Shown here: positions 37,801 to 50,200 of the stretch, piece after piece
Numbering within the stretch: position 1 is the stretch's first letter
How the letters are laid out: each line of letters opens with the position of its first letter
Assembly (NCBI GenBank): GCA_965229525.1
Contig: OZ245886.1
Coordinates: forward strand, 3,575,230 to 3,639,229
DNA from: HXMU1420-13 sp965229525
GTDB taxonomy: Bacteria > Bacteroidota > Rhodothermia > Balneolales > Balneolaceae
Length of the DNA: 64,000 nt
Direction of reading: 5' to 3'
Program-made: the position numbers and the translations under genes
Notes under the pieces: model-generated
What the model was told of the DNA's origin: nothing
The model's input: only the letters and a program-made list of their open reading frames with translations
Database searches by the model: none

Positions 37801-40800
37801 ACCTCAGCAATATGTTCTGCATTTACTAAATCTCCCGAGACTGGTGTCGATGAGATATTATCTGAAATATCTCCTCTTCTACCACCAAAACACTGGCCTG
37901 CTGCCGTTATTATTACAACATTACCTGTACCATCTTCACAATAACCACCAATAGGACCGTAGGTTTGTTCCCCCCAGAAATTACCATCAGAAAGCTCACC
38001 GGTTTTAGAATCTACTACAACCCAGTAGTCGGCATCTTCACCGATATTGAAGGTGTATTCTCCCAGGTTATTTGTTAAAACAGTTTCTACAAAAACATCA
38101 TCAGATCCATCGGGTGTTTGATCTCCACCATCTTTGAATAAATGAACCTCAACATTTTCTAACGCCTGTTGATCGCCGGCCGCATCGTTAAATGATAAAT
38201 CTTCTGAGAAACCATTCCCAGTAATGTCCTGAAATACAATACCTTTTAATTCTACCCCAATTTTTAGTACAACTTGAGAAGTATCGTTGGTGATATTTGG
38301 GTCAACCTGATTTAACCCCTGAACAAATACTTTATTAATTAGTGAATCTTGTTGAATACCCGAGTTTACTGTAGCCTCAATCTGTAAGGTTGCTGAAGCA
38401 CCATTTAATAGCTCGCCAACAGCCCATATATTGGTAATTTGGCTATACGCACCTTGACTTGGATTTGCCTGAACAAGGGTTAAACCTGTTGGTAAAGTTT
38501 CATTGATATCAAGTTCCGTTACTCGCTCGGGTCCATTATTGGTTGCTGTAATCGTAAAATTAACCGTTCCATTTTCAAGTGGATTGGGTTCATCAACGGT
38601 TTTGGTTACTGCGATATCGGCATTTCGGTTTACCTGTACCGGGTTCGTAAAATCTTGATTTCTACATGGGGTAAAATCGATATCTACCAGCCGGTCGTCT
38701 ACCGTTGTTCCGGTAGTAACGGTTCCAGTTCTTATTCTAAAAACGGAGGTATAATTGTACAATATATATGCCATATGATCGATATCAAACGATCCATTTC
38801 CATCAGTTGTGGTAGACGATTGAAATATCTGGAAATTACCTGCCGTTGTTTCCAAAAGATTATTTCCAGCCTGTACGATATATCCCTGGTTTTGCGAGAA
38901 ACCTAAATAATCCTGAACAGTTCCATCGCCATACACAAAACCGTCAATATCCAAACCAGTTAAAGCGAAATCTTTTTTAGTTGGGGTTAACGTGCCTGCA
39001 TTCACAAAAGTGATTTCCCAATCAATAAAGCCACCACCTTGCAGCGCCGTGAACAATGGGCTAAAATTCGCATCTGCATTTGCTATAGCGTTGTCATCAA
39101 TGTTATCAAGAGTTGCATTATTGATAGCCACTACTTTTACCAGGGCATCTACCCCAGAGGCAACGTTGGTAAACCTGTAAATGGCATTAACTTGATTTGG
39201 AACCCCTTGTTCAAGGGTATTATTAAAGAAATTGAACGTAGGTGGTTCGGTACAAGAGGTAGACTGCGGATCGTTCACTACCATATTTACAAACGCACTA
39301 TTGTTGCTTACGTTTCCATCGGTTCCGGTAAAATCAGTGATAGTAGCCGTGTTTGTAAGACTGTTTCCGGCGGTATTATTATCTACACTAGCTACGACTG
39401 TTAAGGTTGCCGATTGCGCCCCTGCTAGGGTACCAACATCCCAAACAATATTCCCACTAGTTTCGTTAAAAGTTCCAAGTGTGGGAGTAGCACTTACAAA
39501 AGTTAAATCCCCCGGTAATTGATCGGTAACCTCCACACTGCCAACTGAGTTTCCCTGCAGATTGGTAACTTCTATTGTGAACGTAACATTATCGCCTTCA
39601 TTAGGGGTGTTATCATTCACCTCTTTCGTAATTCCAAGATCCACAATATTGGTTTGGGTTGGATTAGTAAAGCCATTGATTATACATGGACTAAAGCCTA
39701 AAGAAAATTGTCGGCGGGTTGTATTTGTTGGATTCTTGATTCCCGCTCTATATCTAAACTTTGGTTCGTTAGTATATGTGGTATACACAAGGTTTTCTGT
39801 AACAGTCGTATCTACGCCAGGGGCTTCTGTATTACCAGGTGCTTCGAAGGTGGTATAAATACCCAAATTATCCACAATTAAATTGGTAGCCTGCTCCACA
39901 GTGAAAGACGTTAACTGTTGAAAGCCTACAAATTCGCGAAGACCATTTCCATCTATGTCAATCCCTGATGCCGCGAAGGTCAGATATTGTGGGTTTTGAG
40001 TGTTGGCCTGTAAAAACCGGATTTCGAAATCGATATACCCAATTGGCAAGTTTTCATCGAGTACGCCAATTTCAGGTTGAAAGTTGTCAAAATCGCCACT
40101 TACGCTGGCATCAAAAACATTTATGTAGGCGTTATTTATAGCAATTACTTCTATTTCAGCATCTACCCCTGTTAAAATATCTTCAAATAAATGGATGGCA
40201 CCTACCTGGCCAGCTGTACCAGCAGTAAGAGTATTTCCCTCGAATACTGGACTTGGTAACACATTACAAGATTGGGGGAATCCAGGTGTAACCACATTTA
40301 CTTGAACGCTTCCAGTGTTATTGGAAGTAACTGGATCGATCTGATCCATTGAATTCAGATTGGCTGTGTTTGTAATGGTACTGCCTTCGGTATTTGGAGC
40401 TACATTTGCATTGATAACCAACGTTGCTTGTGCCCCATTGTTAAGGGTACCAATATCCCAAATACCTGTGCTATTATTGTACGAACCAATGCTCGCTGAT
40501 GAGGAAACATAATTAAGACCAGCTGGGATCTGATCGATTACTTCTAAATTTGTAGCGTTCTTAGGACCGTTGTTTGTAACTATAACTGTAAAGGTAATAG
40601 CCTGACCTTCCAACGGTGTGTTGTCATCCACAATCTTTGAAATTCCAATATCTGCAGATTCTGGAACTACTGTGATTCCTGCTGATGCTGAGTTATTATT
40701 AAGTTCTGGATCAGTCTCATTTAAAGCAGTGATTGAGGCATTATTTACAATGGTATTGCCTAATGTACCGGTATTTACTGTAGCATCGATTGATAATGTA

Positions 40801-43800
40801 ACGGATGTGGTGTCTCCATCTAATATGGTACCAATATTCCAAATACCAGAAGGCGCATTGTATGAACCTTGAGAAGCTGAAGATGAAACAAAAGTTACAC
40901 CGGAAGGAAGCTGATCGGTAACTCGAATTCCGGTTGCATTAAAGTCTCCGGGATTCGTCACAGTAAGTGTATAAGTGATTGTCTCCCCTATTGTTGGATT
41001 TGAATTATTTACCGTTTTTGCAATTTCTAAGTTGGGCAAAGGAGGTGGAATAATATTAATGCTGTAGTCTTCTACTTCTCCATCGTATGCAAAGCCTATT
41101 GGGTTAGAAATTTGCCCCTGATTACTTGCAATCCTAAATCTTGCAGAAGTTGTACCTGTCACTAAGCCAGAAATTCCGGTCCAATTAAGAGTTGCACTAC
41201 CTGAATTACAGATAGTATTCGCAAATTCATTGGGATCGAACGTTCCTGATTGATCAAAATCTATCCAACCAGAAACATAGTTACCATTTGTACAAACTAA
41301 GGTTGTTTGATAGGTTGATTGTGAGGTATTAATATCAGCCAGAAGCGAAATGCCGTCTTCATCATCTCCATTGCCTATTCCACTTGATTCTATGTCATCA
41401 CCGTTATTATTCGCACCAGGAGCTCCATTACCATCGCCATCAACACCGGCACCCAGATACACCAAATTTGGTGCCGAATTATTTAGTAAATGAAATGCTG
41501 GTGGTGTTCCATTTCCAGCATATAAAGTTCCGTACGTATTTGGAGCGTCGCCAAAATCTGCAACTACACCTAAACCAATATGAATATTATCTGCATCGGT
41601 GGCGACCTTTCTAAGCTCAATTCGCTCTACATTATCGTCGGTAATTCTAAACCAGATGGGGGTTGAAGATGAAGCACACGAAGGATTTCCGGAAATACCT
41701 GGTTGAAATTCTATTCTTGTGTTTCCATTGGTATAATTCAAAACAACATTATTCGTACAAATTCCGCCATCCAGTCCTTGCCCGGTAATCCAATCATCAA
41801 TGGTTAAGAGATTATTGGCACCATCATAAGCTTCAAGGGTATATGAAGTACCTGCACCGGCAATTGGCCGTAATCTATTAAGAGACAGAATTAAGGCATC
41901 TGATGGAATCGCCGCCGGAATAGCAATATCCAAAGAGGTAGCATCTCCGGTTGTACCAACAGGATTTGCCTGAGGACCATTGAACTGATCTCCATTAAAA
42001 TCACCTGCCGACCATTGCTGTAAAGCATTTGGAGCAAAAGTAGTTGATGATCCCGTCGCAGCTGAAACCGTTGCAATATCAAGTCCACCAACGTTAGCCG
42101 TCATTGAGGTACTATTAAATACCCCGTCAAAACAAGCCCATGCTACATCATGATTGTTTACAATCGGGCAAGGGTCTGGCCCAAAAGTTCCTGAACCTGG
42201 TGTGTTATTGTTCCCTGATGGAATACCGAAATTAGCTGCTTGATTTTGTGCTAAATCTCTTATTGGACCAGAAAAATCAACGTAATCAACACCTATTACG
42301 TCTCCAGCTACTAGGTCAGGTGATATTTCTAAAATTACACGAGGCCCACTTACATCAACATTGGTTACGGTAACAGGATTAGAATTTATATAAACTATAA
42401 ATGCCGTTGTAGATGGTATTGAATTAGGATTGAGTAATTCGTCGTAATCGATCGTAACAACTCCAGCATTTCCGGAAATTAAATTAAGGGTTGGGGCAGT
42501 TGCATCAGAAGTAGCAGATACTTCCTCAGAGTCTATACTTTCTACATTGTTTGAGTTTTCTGATCGCACAAAATAGTAGTACGTGGTTCCGTCAGCCGTT
42601 GTATTGTCTATGAACGTATAATCTGTACTCTCATTATCGGATATGGTACCAATCTGGGTATGTCCACTACCAGAAGTTGTACTTCTATATATATTATAAT
42701 CTGTTATTGATGGTGTGCCATCTACATCATTAAATGTTAGTTCGATAATTCCATTATTAACTGCTGCGGCAGAAATTTGAACAGGCGGAGCCGGGATACC
42801 GGCTGCATCACTATTAGTAACCGGAGAATTTGTAAGATTAGCCACATTATTTAGTGAAATATCTCTAACCGGGTTGCTTCCAGCAGTATAACTAACAGTG
42901 ATCACATCGCTAGGTGAAATTGGATTTTGTAGTATTAGTAAAACTGAATCGCTCGATACTACTACATTGCTAATTGTAACTGGTAATCCACCAATGTTCA
43001 CTGTAAAATCAGCTGTTGATGGTACTGAGCTCCCATCCAGGTTTTCATCATAATCGAGCACTAATGAATCGGTGCTGGCTATTGCTGATTCCAATAATGG
43101 CGCAGTTTGATCAACCGAAACCTGAGCACCTACAGAATAAAAGGTTAATGGCGCATTTTGATTATTAAATTCTGTTTGAATCCAATTTGCTGAACGTGCT
43201 ACATTACTGATTCTGAACTCATCAATTTCGCCATTAAAATTATTTGAAGGTCCTTGATTACCATCAAATGTTGCAGCTTCTGAGCCAACCCCCACAAAGC
43301 CGAATCTGGTATTACCGGTTCCGAAAGTTGTGCCTTGAGTTGTATTCGTATTCAAAATACCGTCGATATAGATTTCAACTGCACCGTTATCATAAACTCC
43401 GGTAACATATCGCCAGGTATCATTATCTACAGTAGCTGAAGAACCAAAATCTATTTGCCCACCACTGGTTAAGATATCCCATCCAACTTGTCCATTTCCA
43501 CCTCCATTCCCGTTTATTTCTAGCCTCCAGTATTCATTCCTGTCGAATGAAGCTATAATTTGATCTCCCCCCTGGCTGGTTTTAATCCAGGCTGAAACCG
43601 TAATTTCTGCCTCCGTAGTGGATGCATAATTATCATTGATAGCTATATAATCGGCGTTCCCGTCAAAATTTCTAGCACTTCCAATTTTTCCAGTTGCGGC
43701 CGTAGTTCCGCTATTGGTACCATCGTTGTTATTAGCAGTAGCATCGTTAAACGTAGAACCGAGATGGTATACGGTTCTAAATTGATTGGACCAAGTACTG

Positions 43801-44222
43801 GTTGTTGTTGGATTAATACTTGCAGATGAGTTGCCATAAAACATATATATCGTTGTACCAGCATCTGGTAACGTTGGTAACTTAACCCAAGCTATCAGTT
43901 CTCCTGTTCCCGAATTAAAACTCTCAAGTTGATGGTCTAAAGTGGTTGTACTGGTTGGAGAAGTTGTAAATACTATATCAAACCCATCAGATCGTGCAAA
44001 ATTCGCTAAATCACTATCAGTTAACTGAATAAGAACCGGAAAATCGGTGTGTGTACCTTGTACTTGAGCTCCACTAATTGTGATCGGTTTATAGAATAAA
44101 TACCCTGAAGGCTGAGCGTTTGCACTATCGACTAACACAAACAACAAGAATAACATTACCAGCCTCCCGGCCAGTGATGATCTTATTTGTGTGCTATGTA
44201 ATTCCCAAATTTTCATTTTCAT
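34827..44222 (-). CDS. 3131-residue multidomain DUF11 surface protein
   Basis: After a signal peptide (to about residue 37, SANAQ) come a DUF2341-type domain (YKPITISGAQV), a LamG-like sandwich (about 160-350), SwmB-like and Fn3-like modules (375-680) and a GEVED domain (about 885-1055, FGDAPNTYGT ... EVEDYSINI). DUF11 domains follow at about 1064, 1190, 1530 and 1870. An unrecognised module of about 210 residues occurs twice (about 1320-1530 and 1655-1870). Next are an SdrD-B-like part (1990), a beta-helix region (about 2164-2560), SdrD-B domains (from 2674) and a final DUF11 (3034-3131, ending GTVSYKVLIDN). No type IX sorting domain is present. Its ATG overlaps the barrel gene stop by 4 bases. 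Probably a very long cell-surface or matrix protein. Confidence 0.82.
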   Translation of the reverse strand: MKMKIWELHSTQIRSSLAGRLVMLFLLFVLVDSANAQPSGYLFYKPITISGAQVQGTHTDFPVLIQLTDSDLANFARSDGFDIVFTTSPTSTTTLDHQLESFNSGTGELIAWVKLPTLPDAGTTIYMFYGNSSASINPTTTSTWSNQFRTVYHLGSTFNDATANNNDGTNSGTTAATGKIGSARNFDGNADYIAINDNYASTTEAEITVSAWIKTSQGGDQIIASFDRNEYWRLEINGNGGGNGQVGWDILTSGGQIDFGSSATVDNDTWRYVTGVYDNGAVEIYIDGILNTNTTQGTTFGTGNTRFGFVGVGSEAATFDGNQGPSNNFNGEIDEFRISNVARSANWIQTEFNNQNAPLTFYSVGAQVSVDQTAPLLESAIASTDSLVLDYDENLDGSSVPSTADFTVNIGGLPVTISNVVVSSDSVLLILQNPISPSDVITVSYTAGSNPVRDISLNNVANLTNSPVTNSDAAGIPAPPVQISAAAVNNGIIELTFNDVDGTPSITDYNIYRSTTSGSGHTQIGTISDNESTDYTFIDNTTADGTTYYYFVRSENSNNVESIDSEEVSATSDATAPTLNLISGNAGVVTIDYDELLNPNSIPSTTAFIVYINSNPVTVTNVDVSGPRVILEISPDLVAGDVIGVDYVDFSGPIRDLAQNQAANFGIPSGNNNTPGSGTFGPDPCPIVNNHDVAWACFDGVFNSTSMTANVGGLDIATVSAATGSSTTFAPNALQQWSAGDFNGDQFNGPQANPVGTTGDATSLDIAIPAAIPSDALILSLNRLRPIAGAGTSYTLEAYDGANNLLTIDDWITGQGLDGGICTNNVVLNYTNGNTRIEFQPGISGNPSCASSSTPIWFRITDDNVERIELRKVATDADNIHIGLGVVADFGDAPNTYGTLYAGNGTPPAFHLLNNSAPNLVYLGAGVDGDGNGAPGANNNGDDIESSGIGNGDDEDGISLLADINTSQSTYQTTLVCTNGNYVSGWIDFDQSGTFDPNEFANTICNSGSATLNWTGISGLVTGTTSARFRIASNQGQISNPIGFAYDGEVEDYSINIIPPPLPNLEIAKTVNNSNPTIGETITYTLTVTNPGDFNATGIRVTDQLPSGVTFVSSSASQGSYNAPSGIWNIGTILDGDTTSVTLSIDATVNTGTLGNTIVNNASITALNETDPELNNNSASAGITVVPESADIGISKIVDDNTPLEGQAITFTVIVTNNGPKNATNLEVIDQIPAGLNYVSSSASIGSYNNSTGIWDIGTLNNGAQATLVINANVAPNTEGSTITNTANLNSMDQIDPVTSNNTGSVQVNVVTPGFPQSCNVLPSPVFEGNTLTAGTAGQVGAIHLFEDILTGVDAEIEVIAINNAYINVFDASVSGDFDNFQPEIGVLDENLPIGYIDFEIRFLQANTQNPQYLTFAASGIDIDGNGLREFVGFQQLTSFTVEQATNLIVDNLGIYTTFEAPGNTEAPGVDTTVTENLVYTTYTNEPKFRYRAGIKNPTNTTRRQFSLGFSPCIINGFTNPTQTNIVDLGITKEVNDNTPNEGDNVTFTIEVTNLQGNSVGSVEVTDQLPGDLTFVSATPTLGTFNETSGNIVWDVGTLAGAQSATLTVVASVDNNTAGNSLTNTATITDFTGTDGNVSNNSAFVNMVVNDPQSTSCTEPPTFNFFNNTLEQGVPNQVNAIYRFTNVASGVDALVKVVAINNATLDNIDDNAIANADANFSPLFTALQGGGFIDWEITFVNAGTLTPTKKDFALTGLDIDGFVYGDGTVQDYLGFSQNQGYIVQAGNNLLETTAGNFQIFQSSTTTDGNGSFDIDHMAYILYNYTSVFRIRTGTVTTGTTVDDRLVDIDFTPCRNQDFTNPVQVNRNADIAVTKTVDEPNPLENGTVNFTITATNNGPERVTELDINETLPTGLTLVQANPSQGAYSQITNIWAVGELLNGASATLQIEATVNSGIQQDSLINKVFVQGLNQVDPNITNDTSQVVLKIGVELKGIVFQDITGNGFSEDLSFNDAAGDQQALENVEVHLFKDGGDQTPDGSDDVFVETVLTNNLGEYTFNIGEDADYWVVVDSKTGELSDGNFWGEQTYGPIGGYCEDGTGNVVIITAAGQCFGGRRGDISDNISSTPVSGDLVNAEHIAEVTIAGSGVVDVNFGFSFNVVTNTDDGDDDGSANRSIQGSLRQFITNANEITGANSMRFVPSVPTNSSGGGGNWWTTTLTSELPPIVDALTTISGIAYLNSAPKTTRNDNPGLIGIGGTVGVDNLTGSTTNKPEFEINLGDVGSNALLVNSTGAYTIRNIALFNNSTGIRVQAGNNGLLEKNLVGARADGTDPTASNRLDIGIDFNGATSVNPLIQESFIAFTNGSGIKSINQQSVINVFKNEIYRTGQSSNDANGIEGIGSWTIQQNRIHENGNGSSSTINGGNGIQIGSQTGTSSNNTIRNNSIYNNNVTGVSTLNGVSSTVIDFNIIYQNGTNYISGSPKLGAGVKLASPSNAPQQGVRIGRNSFYDNYGISIDHVTGGTGEADGVSPNDGALVAATQTPNRGIDYPVFTLSTLENGVLYVEGYVGTTTTKLTGTFTIQVYKADNDGDSDGLVEVGGTLVRAHGEGRDLIGVITTNPNGQFSANIPVPGNVSLAFNDRITAIAISSVNNTSEFGANSRVIPTGVTVSGTVYHDLNHNQIKDGGEPGLPNVTITLYNTQENNCKSVLTDANGLYVFNNVLNGTYDLIESFGQSVPTPDVCTPAENDPVDYISTTPNLRTVTVNNLPAIQDFGDFEGSKITGTVFNDDGASSGTANDGIQNGGEVGISTQLVQAFDGNDVLIEQTTSAADGSYALFVPKSVVGTGGTVKIVETNGSVYLSTGGDAGTTAGTYTIATDATVFTNTVGIEYQDVDFADVAVSILLTDGSQTTQPGAVATFTHLFTAKTAGTVTFTTSSVNTPNINYPTVLSNDLNCDGDADSGEPILTPLTTLNVTSGQDICLVLRVTVPNGVNDGATSTTTVTATFDYSNSPTNIQQVLTRTDIISVSTADGGFVIVKAVDKAQALPGDTLMYSITYENLGDEPISQVEVIDEVPVFTTYQSSQCGTLPAGFTNCSITTPTIGTRGTIKWTFTGVLQPGETGTVSYKVLIDN
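38612..40262 (-). repeat. Duplicated unrecognised ~210-residue coding module
   Basis: Two related modules (about 40262-39632 and 39257-38612) in the 3131-residue protein share phrases such as GVDA(E/L) ... V(I/V)AINNA and end in S(L)GFSPC or DIDFTPC before a DUF11 domain. I cannot assign them to a known family. Confidence 0.55.
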
Positions 44223-47200
44223 CTACCCGTATTAGTACCTGCACCCGGTTTTAGGTTTAATGATTCTACATTAAGCAGGTTGATGGAATCAGCATTTTTA
44301 TACTCAACCCTTATAGCGGTTCCATCTGTTTCAACAGTAATCTGGCTGAATTCGACACGACCTCCGTCGATTCCCCATTGTTCTAAATATCTTCGCATTT
44401 CAACCATGCGATTTCTATCACGTTGTGTGCCATTTCCGCGAAGTTCCAGATAAACTCCAGGATTATTTCTTAAGTAAGAGCCAATTCTCGATACAACAGC
44501 TTGAGATTCGTTATCAAGTAATGTTGCTGAATGTGTGAAATTTACTCGATCTGGTACAACATAACTTTGCGATAGATCTTGAATTAATTCGTAGTCAACT
44601 CGCGACTTCAGAATGCGTAACAAACTTTCGATTAATTCTGGGACCTGGCTGTTGTTCAGGAATTTCACATCATCCTGTTGCTCAAATAACTGAAGTAGAT
44701 TATCACGTGTGTATGAAATTTGAATGGTGTTTTGGTTGCCCTGTACACCACGACCGAACATATATCTATTAATATCGGCACCGGCTGCTTCAAGTTCTTC
44801 TAGAATTTGTTGTTGTAGGGTGCTAAATCTGTTATCAGCCGGAAGTGCAATGCGAACTCCAATTTCCGGATATTTCTCCATAGCGATAGCAATTCGCTCA
44901 ATCATGTATCTATTTAGATAATTCAGTTCACTTGATCCAGACTGCAGATTAATATTCGTAGGTACTGCATTATGCTCGAATTTGAAGATATAATCCCATC
45001 CGCCAATATTTCTTGCTTTTTGCTGAACCTGCAAATCTTCAACCTGATCAACAAATGTAACCTGCTCATTCAAGTCGTTTAGATCGAATTCAACACGACG
45101 TTCAAGTGCCATTTCCACTGCATTTTTACCGGCAGCGTCTAATTCACCAAAGCCATTAATTAGTAGTCTTCGCTTATCGATACCAGCTGCAACCAGATAT
45201 GCACGTACTGCCAATGATCTTCTTTCAGACAATGCCTGGTTATATGCTGTAGAAGCTTTTGTATCCGTGAAACCATTTAGATCGATAAGATATTCGTCTT
45301 TCTCACTTAAGTACTTCGCAAGCTTGTCAAGCATTTGTGCTGCTGAAGAGTTGATGTAAGACATATCGTTGTTGAAATGAATTTGACGTGGAAGAATTAC
45401 CAATGTAGCTAAAGGCTCGAAGTCAAATACATCACGAGTAAGAACTACTGGTTCCAGCTCGTGCTCAAGCATATCAACCGGCATAGTTTTGATTTCCGGA
45501 ATCTGACACGGAATACATTTCAGGTACACAGATTCGTCGATAAGACCGGCAGCACGGTTTGGTGCAAGACTTGTAAATACCTGCTCATCAAATTTATAAC
45601 TGAAACCTAAATAGGTACCGGCTTGCGTGTAATTGTTTGCAACCAGGTCTTCATCATCGTAACCGAAGAAGTTAAATCCACCGGCAAGGCGTAGGTTGGT
45701 AGCAACGATGTAGCCAAGCTCTACTCCAAGCCCGTAATCTTTTGTGCTAAAATCGCTATTTGCTAGAATACTTGCATTGATTCCGGCATCCCAACGATCA
45801 TTCAAATCATACAAAGCACGTCCTGAAATCAGTTCAAGGAAACTGGTATTGGTCTGCAGATCATCTGATGATCGGGCATATTTAGCTGCAATTCTTCCTG
45901 AAAGAACCAAATTAGATTGGGGTTTATAATTTGCATGGGTTGAGAATACATGGGCTTGTCTTGAGAAATCAGGGGCAATATTGTCATCTTTTTCGTACTT
46001 GAACTCGTATCTCAAAAGAGCATCAAACATATTCGTATCTGTATCGCGATACGCTGCACCAATTTGAAGTCTCTGCTGTAGTTTCTGTATGCCAGATTTG
46101 TTTCTATTACTATTAATAGAGATGATATTTCTCGCCAGCATCGACCAGTCTCTAGTAAGCTTTACGCCATAACCAAGACTATTTAAATATGTATCAGAAT
46201 TTTGACCAAATCTTGCTTCTGCTCTTGCTGTACCTTTCCAGTTTGTACTTCCAGTATAGTCGATTGCAGTAGATATTGATGTTCCGTCATTACGATTTGG
46301 ACCCTGTACAGTAAAGATTCTTTCAAAGCCGGCATTCATGCCCAATCCTTCACTAATTACGAAACGATTTCTTAAACCAAGTGAAGCCTGACCTGAACGA
46401 CCTTCTTGAACATCACTCATACGGTATTCACTGAATACCTGACCATTCTTCATGTAATTTGCATTCAGTCCGAATACCGTGCTGTTTCTGGTCTCATTAC
46501 TATTTAATGTGTTAATACCACCGGCAGTTGAAGCAAATTCATGGCGAGCGAATGCTTTCGCAAAATTCTTAATTTTATAGTCACCACCTACTGCAATTAA
46601 TCTTCGATCAGAAGCATTTAAGTCTTGCTCATATTCACCAAAGGTTGAAGCTCCTTTAAGGAATGGTAGCTGAGCGGTTACCTTACTTCTTAAGTTAGTA
46701 TTTGTAATAGTAGCTGCAGTTTTAGAGGTCTTTTCAGAATACCGTACTCCAACTTCGGCATTTACACCAGACCCAATACTTTGCTGAAGACTAAATAATC
46801 CACCTATAGTCTGATCTTCTGTTGTATCATTTCTTGATAACAAGAACTCGGTATTTACTTTGGTGGATTTAGCAACGTTTACTCGAACTCTTGATCTGGC
46901 TTCTGTTCTTGATTGACCTAAACTTGCACCCTGGTTCTCAAAGTTTTCAGTAGATCTTCCAACGGAAGTTAAGATGTCCAATCTGTCCCCGCGATGCTGA
47001 ACCTCTATTCTACCCGCAGTTCCATCTCCATTATTATCAGACATCGTATGTGCAAGTTCAGCTACAACCTTTGTTTTTTCGTTGAACTTTAAGTTCACAT
47101 TACCAGTAGCAAGAGTGAATTCGTTATTAGGATTATTATCCTGAACGATACCAGCACCAACATTCAAACCATCTGAAATCTCAAAGTTTGCATTAGCTCC

Positions 47201-50200
47201 ACCAATTAGGTAACGATTTTCATCATTTTCTACTTCATAAGTTGCACGGATATACACCGGATTAAACTGAGCATCCACACTTGATACTGGAGCTTTAAAT
47301 GTAATCACCCCGGTAAATGGATCAACTACATAGTCGGTAAACCTGGTTAGTCTCTCTCTAGAAAGGATTAAACTTGGATCGTTTGGCACTCCAAGTGTAT
47401 CTGTTCCAACTACCTGCTCACGATCGTAGGTAATAATCTCGATGATCTCTGAATTGTCAATCAGATCATTATCTGGTAATTCATATCTGGAGATTCCTTG
47501 TGCTCTAAACTCACTAATTCTTCGAGAACTGATTGAACTCACTCCAAATGCATCAACCTGAAGAGCACCTTGCTCAAAGTGTGTTTTCACACCATTTTGA
47601 GATCGGTTATAAGCACCAAGCTGGATATCTGAATTATTTTGCTGAGTTACAAAATCACCATAAAGTGCATAGGTTTTACCACGATCCAGGCGAATATACA
47701 TTCTACCCGACGATTGAGCGTCATACCCTCGAATTGCAGCGTCACCGTATATAGGGTAGTACTCTTCTGGTCGGATATCACGGAATAGGCGCTCTTGATC
47801 TTCTTTTTCGGAATCGTAACCGGCCGTTAACAGGGTTCTGCCAGAAACTTTGCCTTTAAGGAAGAATGAAAAACGAGCATCAGCTGTGAAATTATTCATC
47901 GAATAAGTGAGCTCTTTTAATTCACGCTCAAAAGCTTCATTATCTACATTGGCGATATTTAGTGGCTCACGTAATCGTATGGTTCCTTCAATAATACCGG
48001 CTGCAATTAGTGGTCTTAGATCTGGTAAGAACTCAATTTTTGCTTCATCAAAAATGGTACCCACAGATATTCTGATTCTAGATGAAACTGGCTGAATTGG
48101 TGATTGAAGTTCTAATTCAACTTTTCCGTTTTCTACAAATATCTGAGTTCCCGATGTCTGGGCATTGTTATCAGCAATTCTCCACTTTCCAAATTCAGTA
48201 TCCAGCGTAACTGGGATTCTCGAACCAATTTGAATTCCATTTTCGTCGAGGAAAAGTGCTTCAACCAGAGCAGTGGATGAGCCGTCTGCAGCAACATTAT
48301 TTCGCAGAATATTAACTTTTATTTCAGATAAGTCTCCCGGAACAAATACTCGTTTTGTATCACTACCACGAACATTTCCAAATGGGTCTCCTTCTTGTAA
48401 AGTGATGATATTTTCACCCGGTTGAAGATCGATACTTACATATTCCCAAATTTGTATTCCATTATCATTTGAAGATGATCTCTGCCCAATTCTGTCGGCT
48501 GGAACAACTTCACCATTTATATAGAGATCGAATAAAGCTCCATTCGTACCCTTAGCCAAAACAGTTAGTTTATCAGATGAAAGGGTATCGTCGTTGGCAA
48601 CATTAAGTATTTCTGTGCCTTCTGTTGTGTTTTGTAGGAATAGCTCGATGTCTAAGCCAGAAGGAACTTCTTCAATTGCAGAAATTGCATTATCAGGAGA
48701 AGTAGCTATTGCATCAACATTGTTACCATTTTCTTCATTAGTGTTAAAGTCAGGGGCATTTACATTACCAATAGTACCACTCGCTTTATCAAAACGGCCA
48801 GCTCCACGATTTGAAGATTCATTTACTGTAAAAGACTGTTTTAAAGAACTTTCAATAATATCATTATCACCAGTTAATAAAGCTGTACGGCGCTCAATTT
48901 CCTCATACACTTCACCGGTACACTCACAAACTGCAAAATCTGCACGGTGCAACTCCCCTTTCTTTACATCAGCAAATCTACTTGAAGGATCGAATGCATG
49001 GCGGTTGTCTAATACTTTAAGTCTGCTTCCTTCAGGTAAAGAATAATTATCAATCTTAATTACATGTTTATTGGGCTTGATGGCATAGAACGAATATTTA
49101 CCTTCGCTATCTGTTACTACATAATTACCGTTTTCCAGGTATAGTCGAACACCTGGAATTCCAAGTTCGGAAGCATCCTGCATATTATTTTCATCACAAT
49201 CGAGGAATACCTTACCTACAATTAAAGCTTCATCACTGAATACTCCGCCACGAACTTCAATTTCTACTTTCGCCTCATTACTTGTTTTGATGATCAGCTC
49301 ATCACTTTGAACAAGAGCCGTATTAATTCCATCACTTCTATCAGCTCCGGGTCCGATATAAACGCGATAAGAAAGTATTTTCTTTCCGCCTGGTTCAATA
49401 TCACCAACAAGGAATCTTAGGTTTGGTCCTACCCCCCCATCTGGATTAGCCAGCGTATCGCCATCAACACGAGCAGTACCTTCTACAAATTCGAATCCGA
49501 ATGGCAGATTATCAAAAACTTGAAGATTTCTAACTGTATTAACAGCCTGACTGGTAATCTCAATTTTGTAATTAACAAAATCACCGATGTCAGCAACTTT
49601 ACGGTCTACTGTTTTTTGGGCAAACAGAACTCCATTTGCTAATGGATCGAGTGGTATATCAAAATCTAAACCTATTGGTGCATCAGAAATCTCAAAATCT
49701 ACACCGTAGGACGCAAGGCTGTCTACCTTCCGATTTGTAGGTAAACTATCTAAAGGTACGTTTGAGCTGAACTCATAACCTGCAGGTGGAGTTACTTCTA
49801 GACGATATGTACCTGGTCGCAAGAATGGGAATCGGTATTTACCCTGTACATCACTATTCTCGATATTATTAGTGACGTCCCTACCGTTTGGTCTATATAC
49901 TGTTGCTAATCCTCCTGCATCACCGCCATTATTTTCACCGGTAACATCTATAATTCTTACTTCGGCTCCCTGGATTTCAGCATTTGTTTCAGCATCGAAT
50001 ACAATTCCAAAAGGATCAACAATTACGGCAGCGTCAATAACGCCGAATGGAGTTCCTGAACCACCACGAATTCCGTTACATTCAAGTTCTGCAGTAATTA
50101 CATCTTCTTCGGCAGTTTCAAGAATCTCATTGAACTGTACAACCGGGAATTCAAAACCGTCTCTCGTCGGAACTTCTTCTTCGATCTGGAAAATACCAGT

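Noticed and set aside
39039..39404. 121-codon plus-strand open frame inside the 3131-residue gene
   Set aside because: Antisense shadow of a low-complexity Thr/Asn/Gly-rich coding region; no signal or family features.
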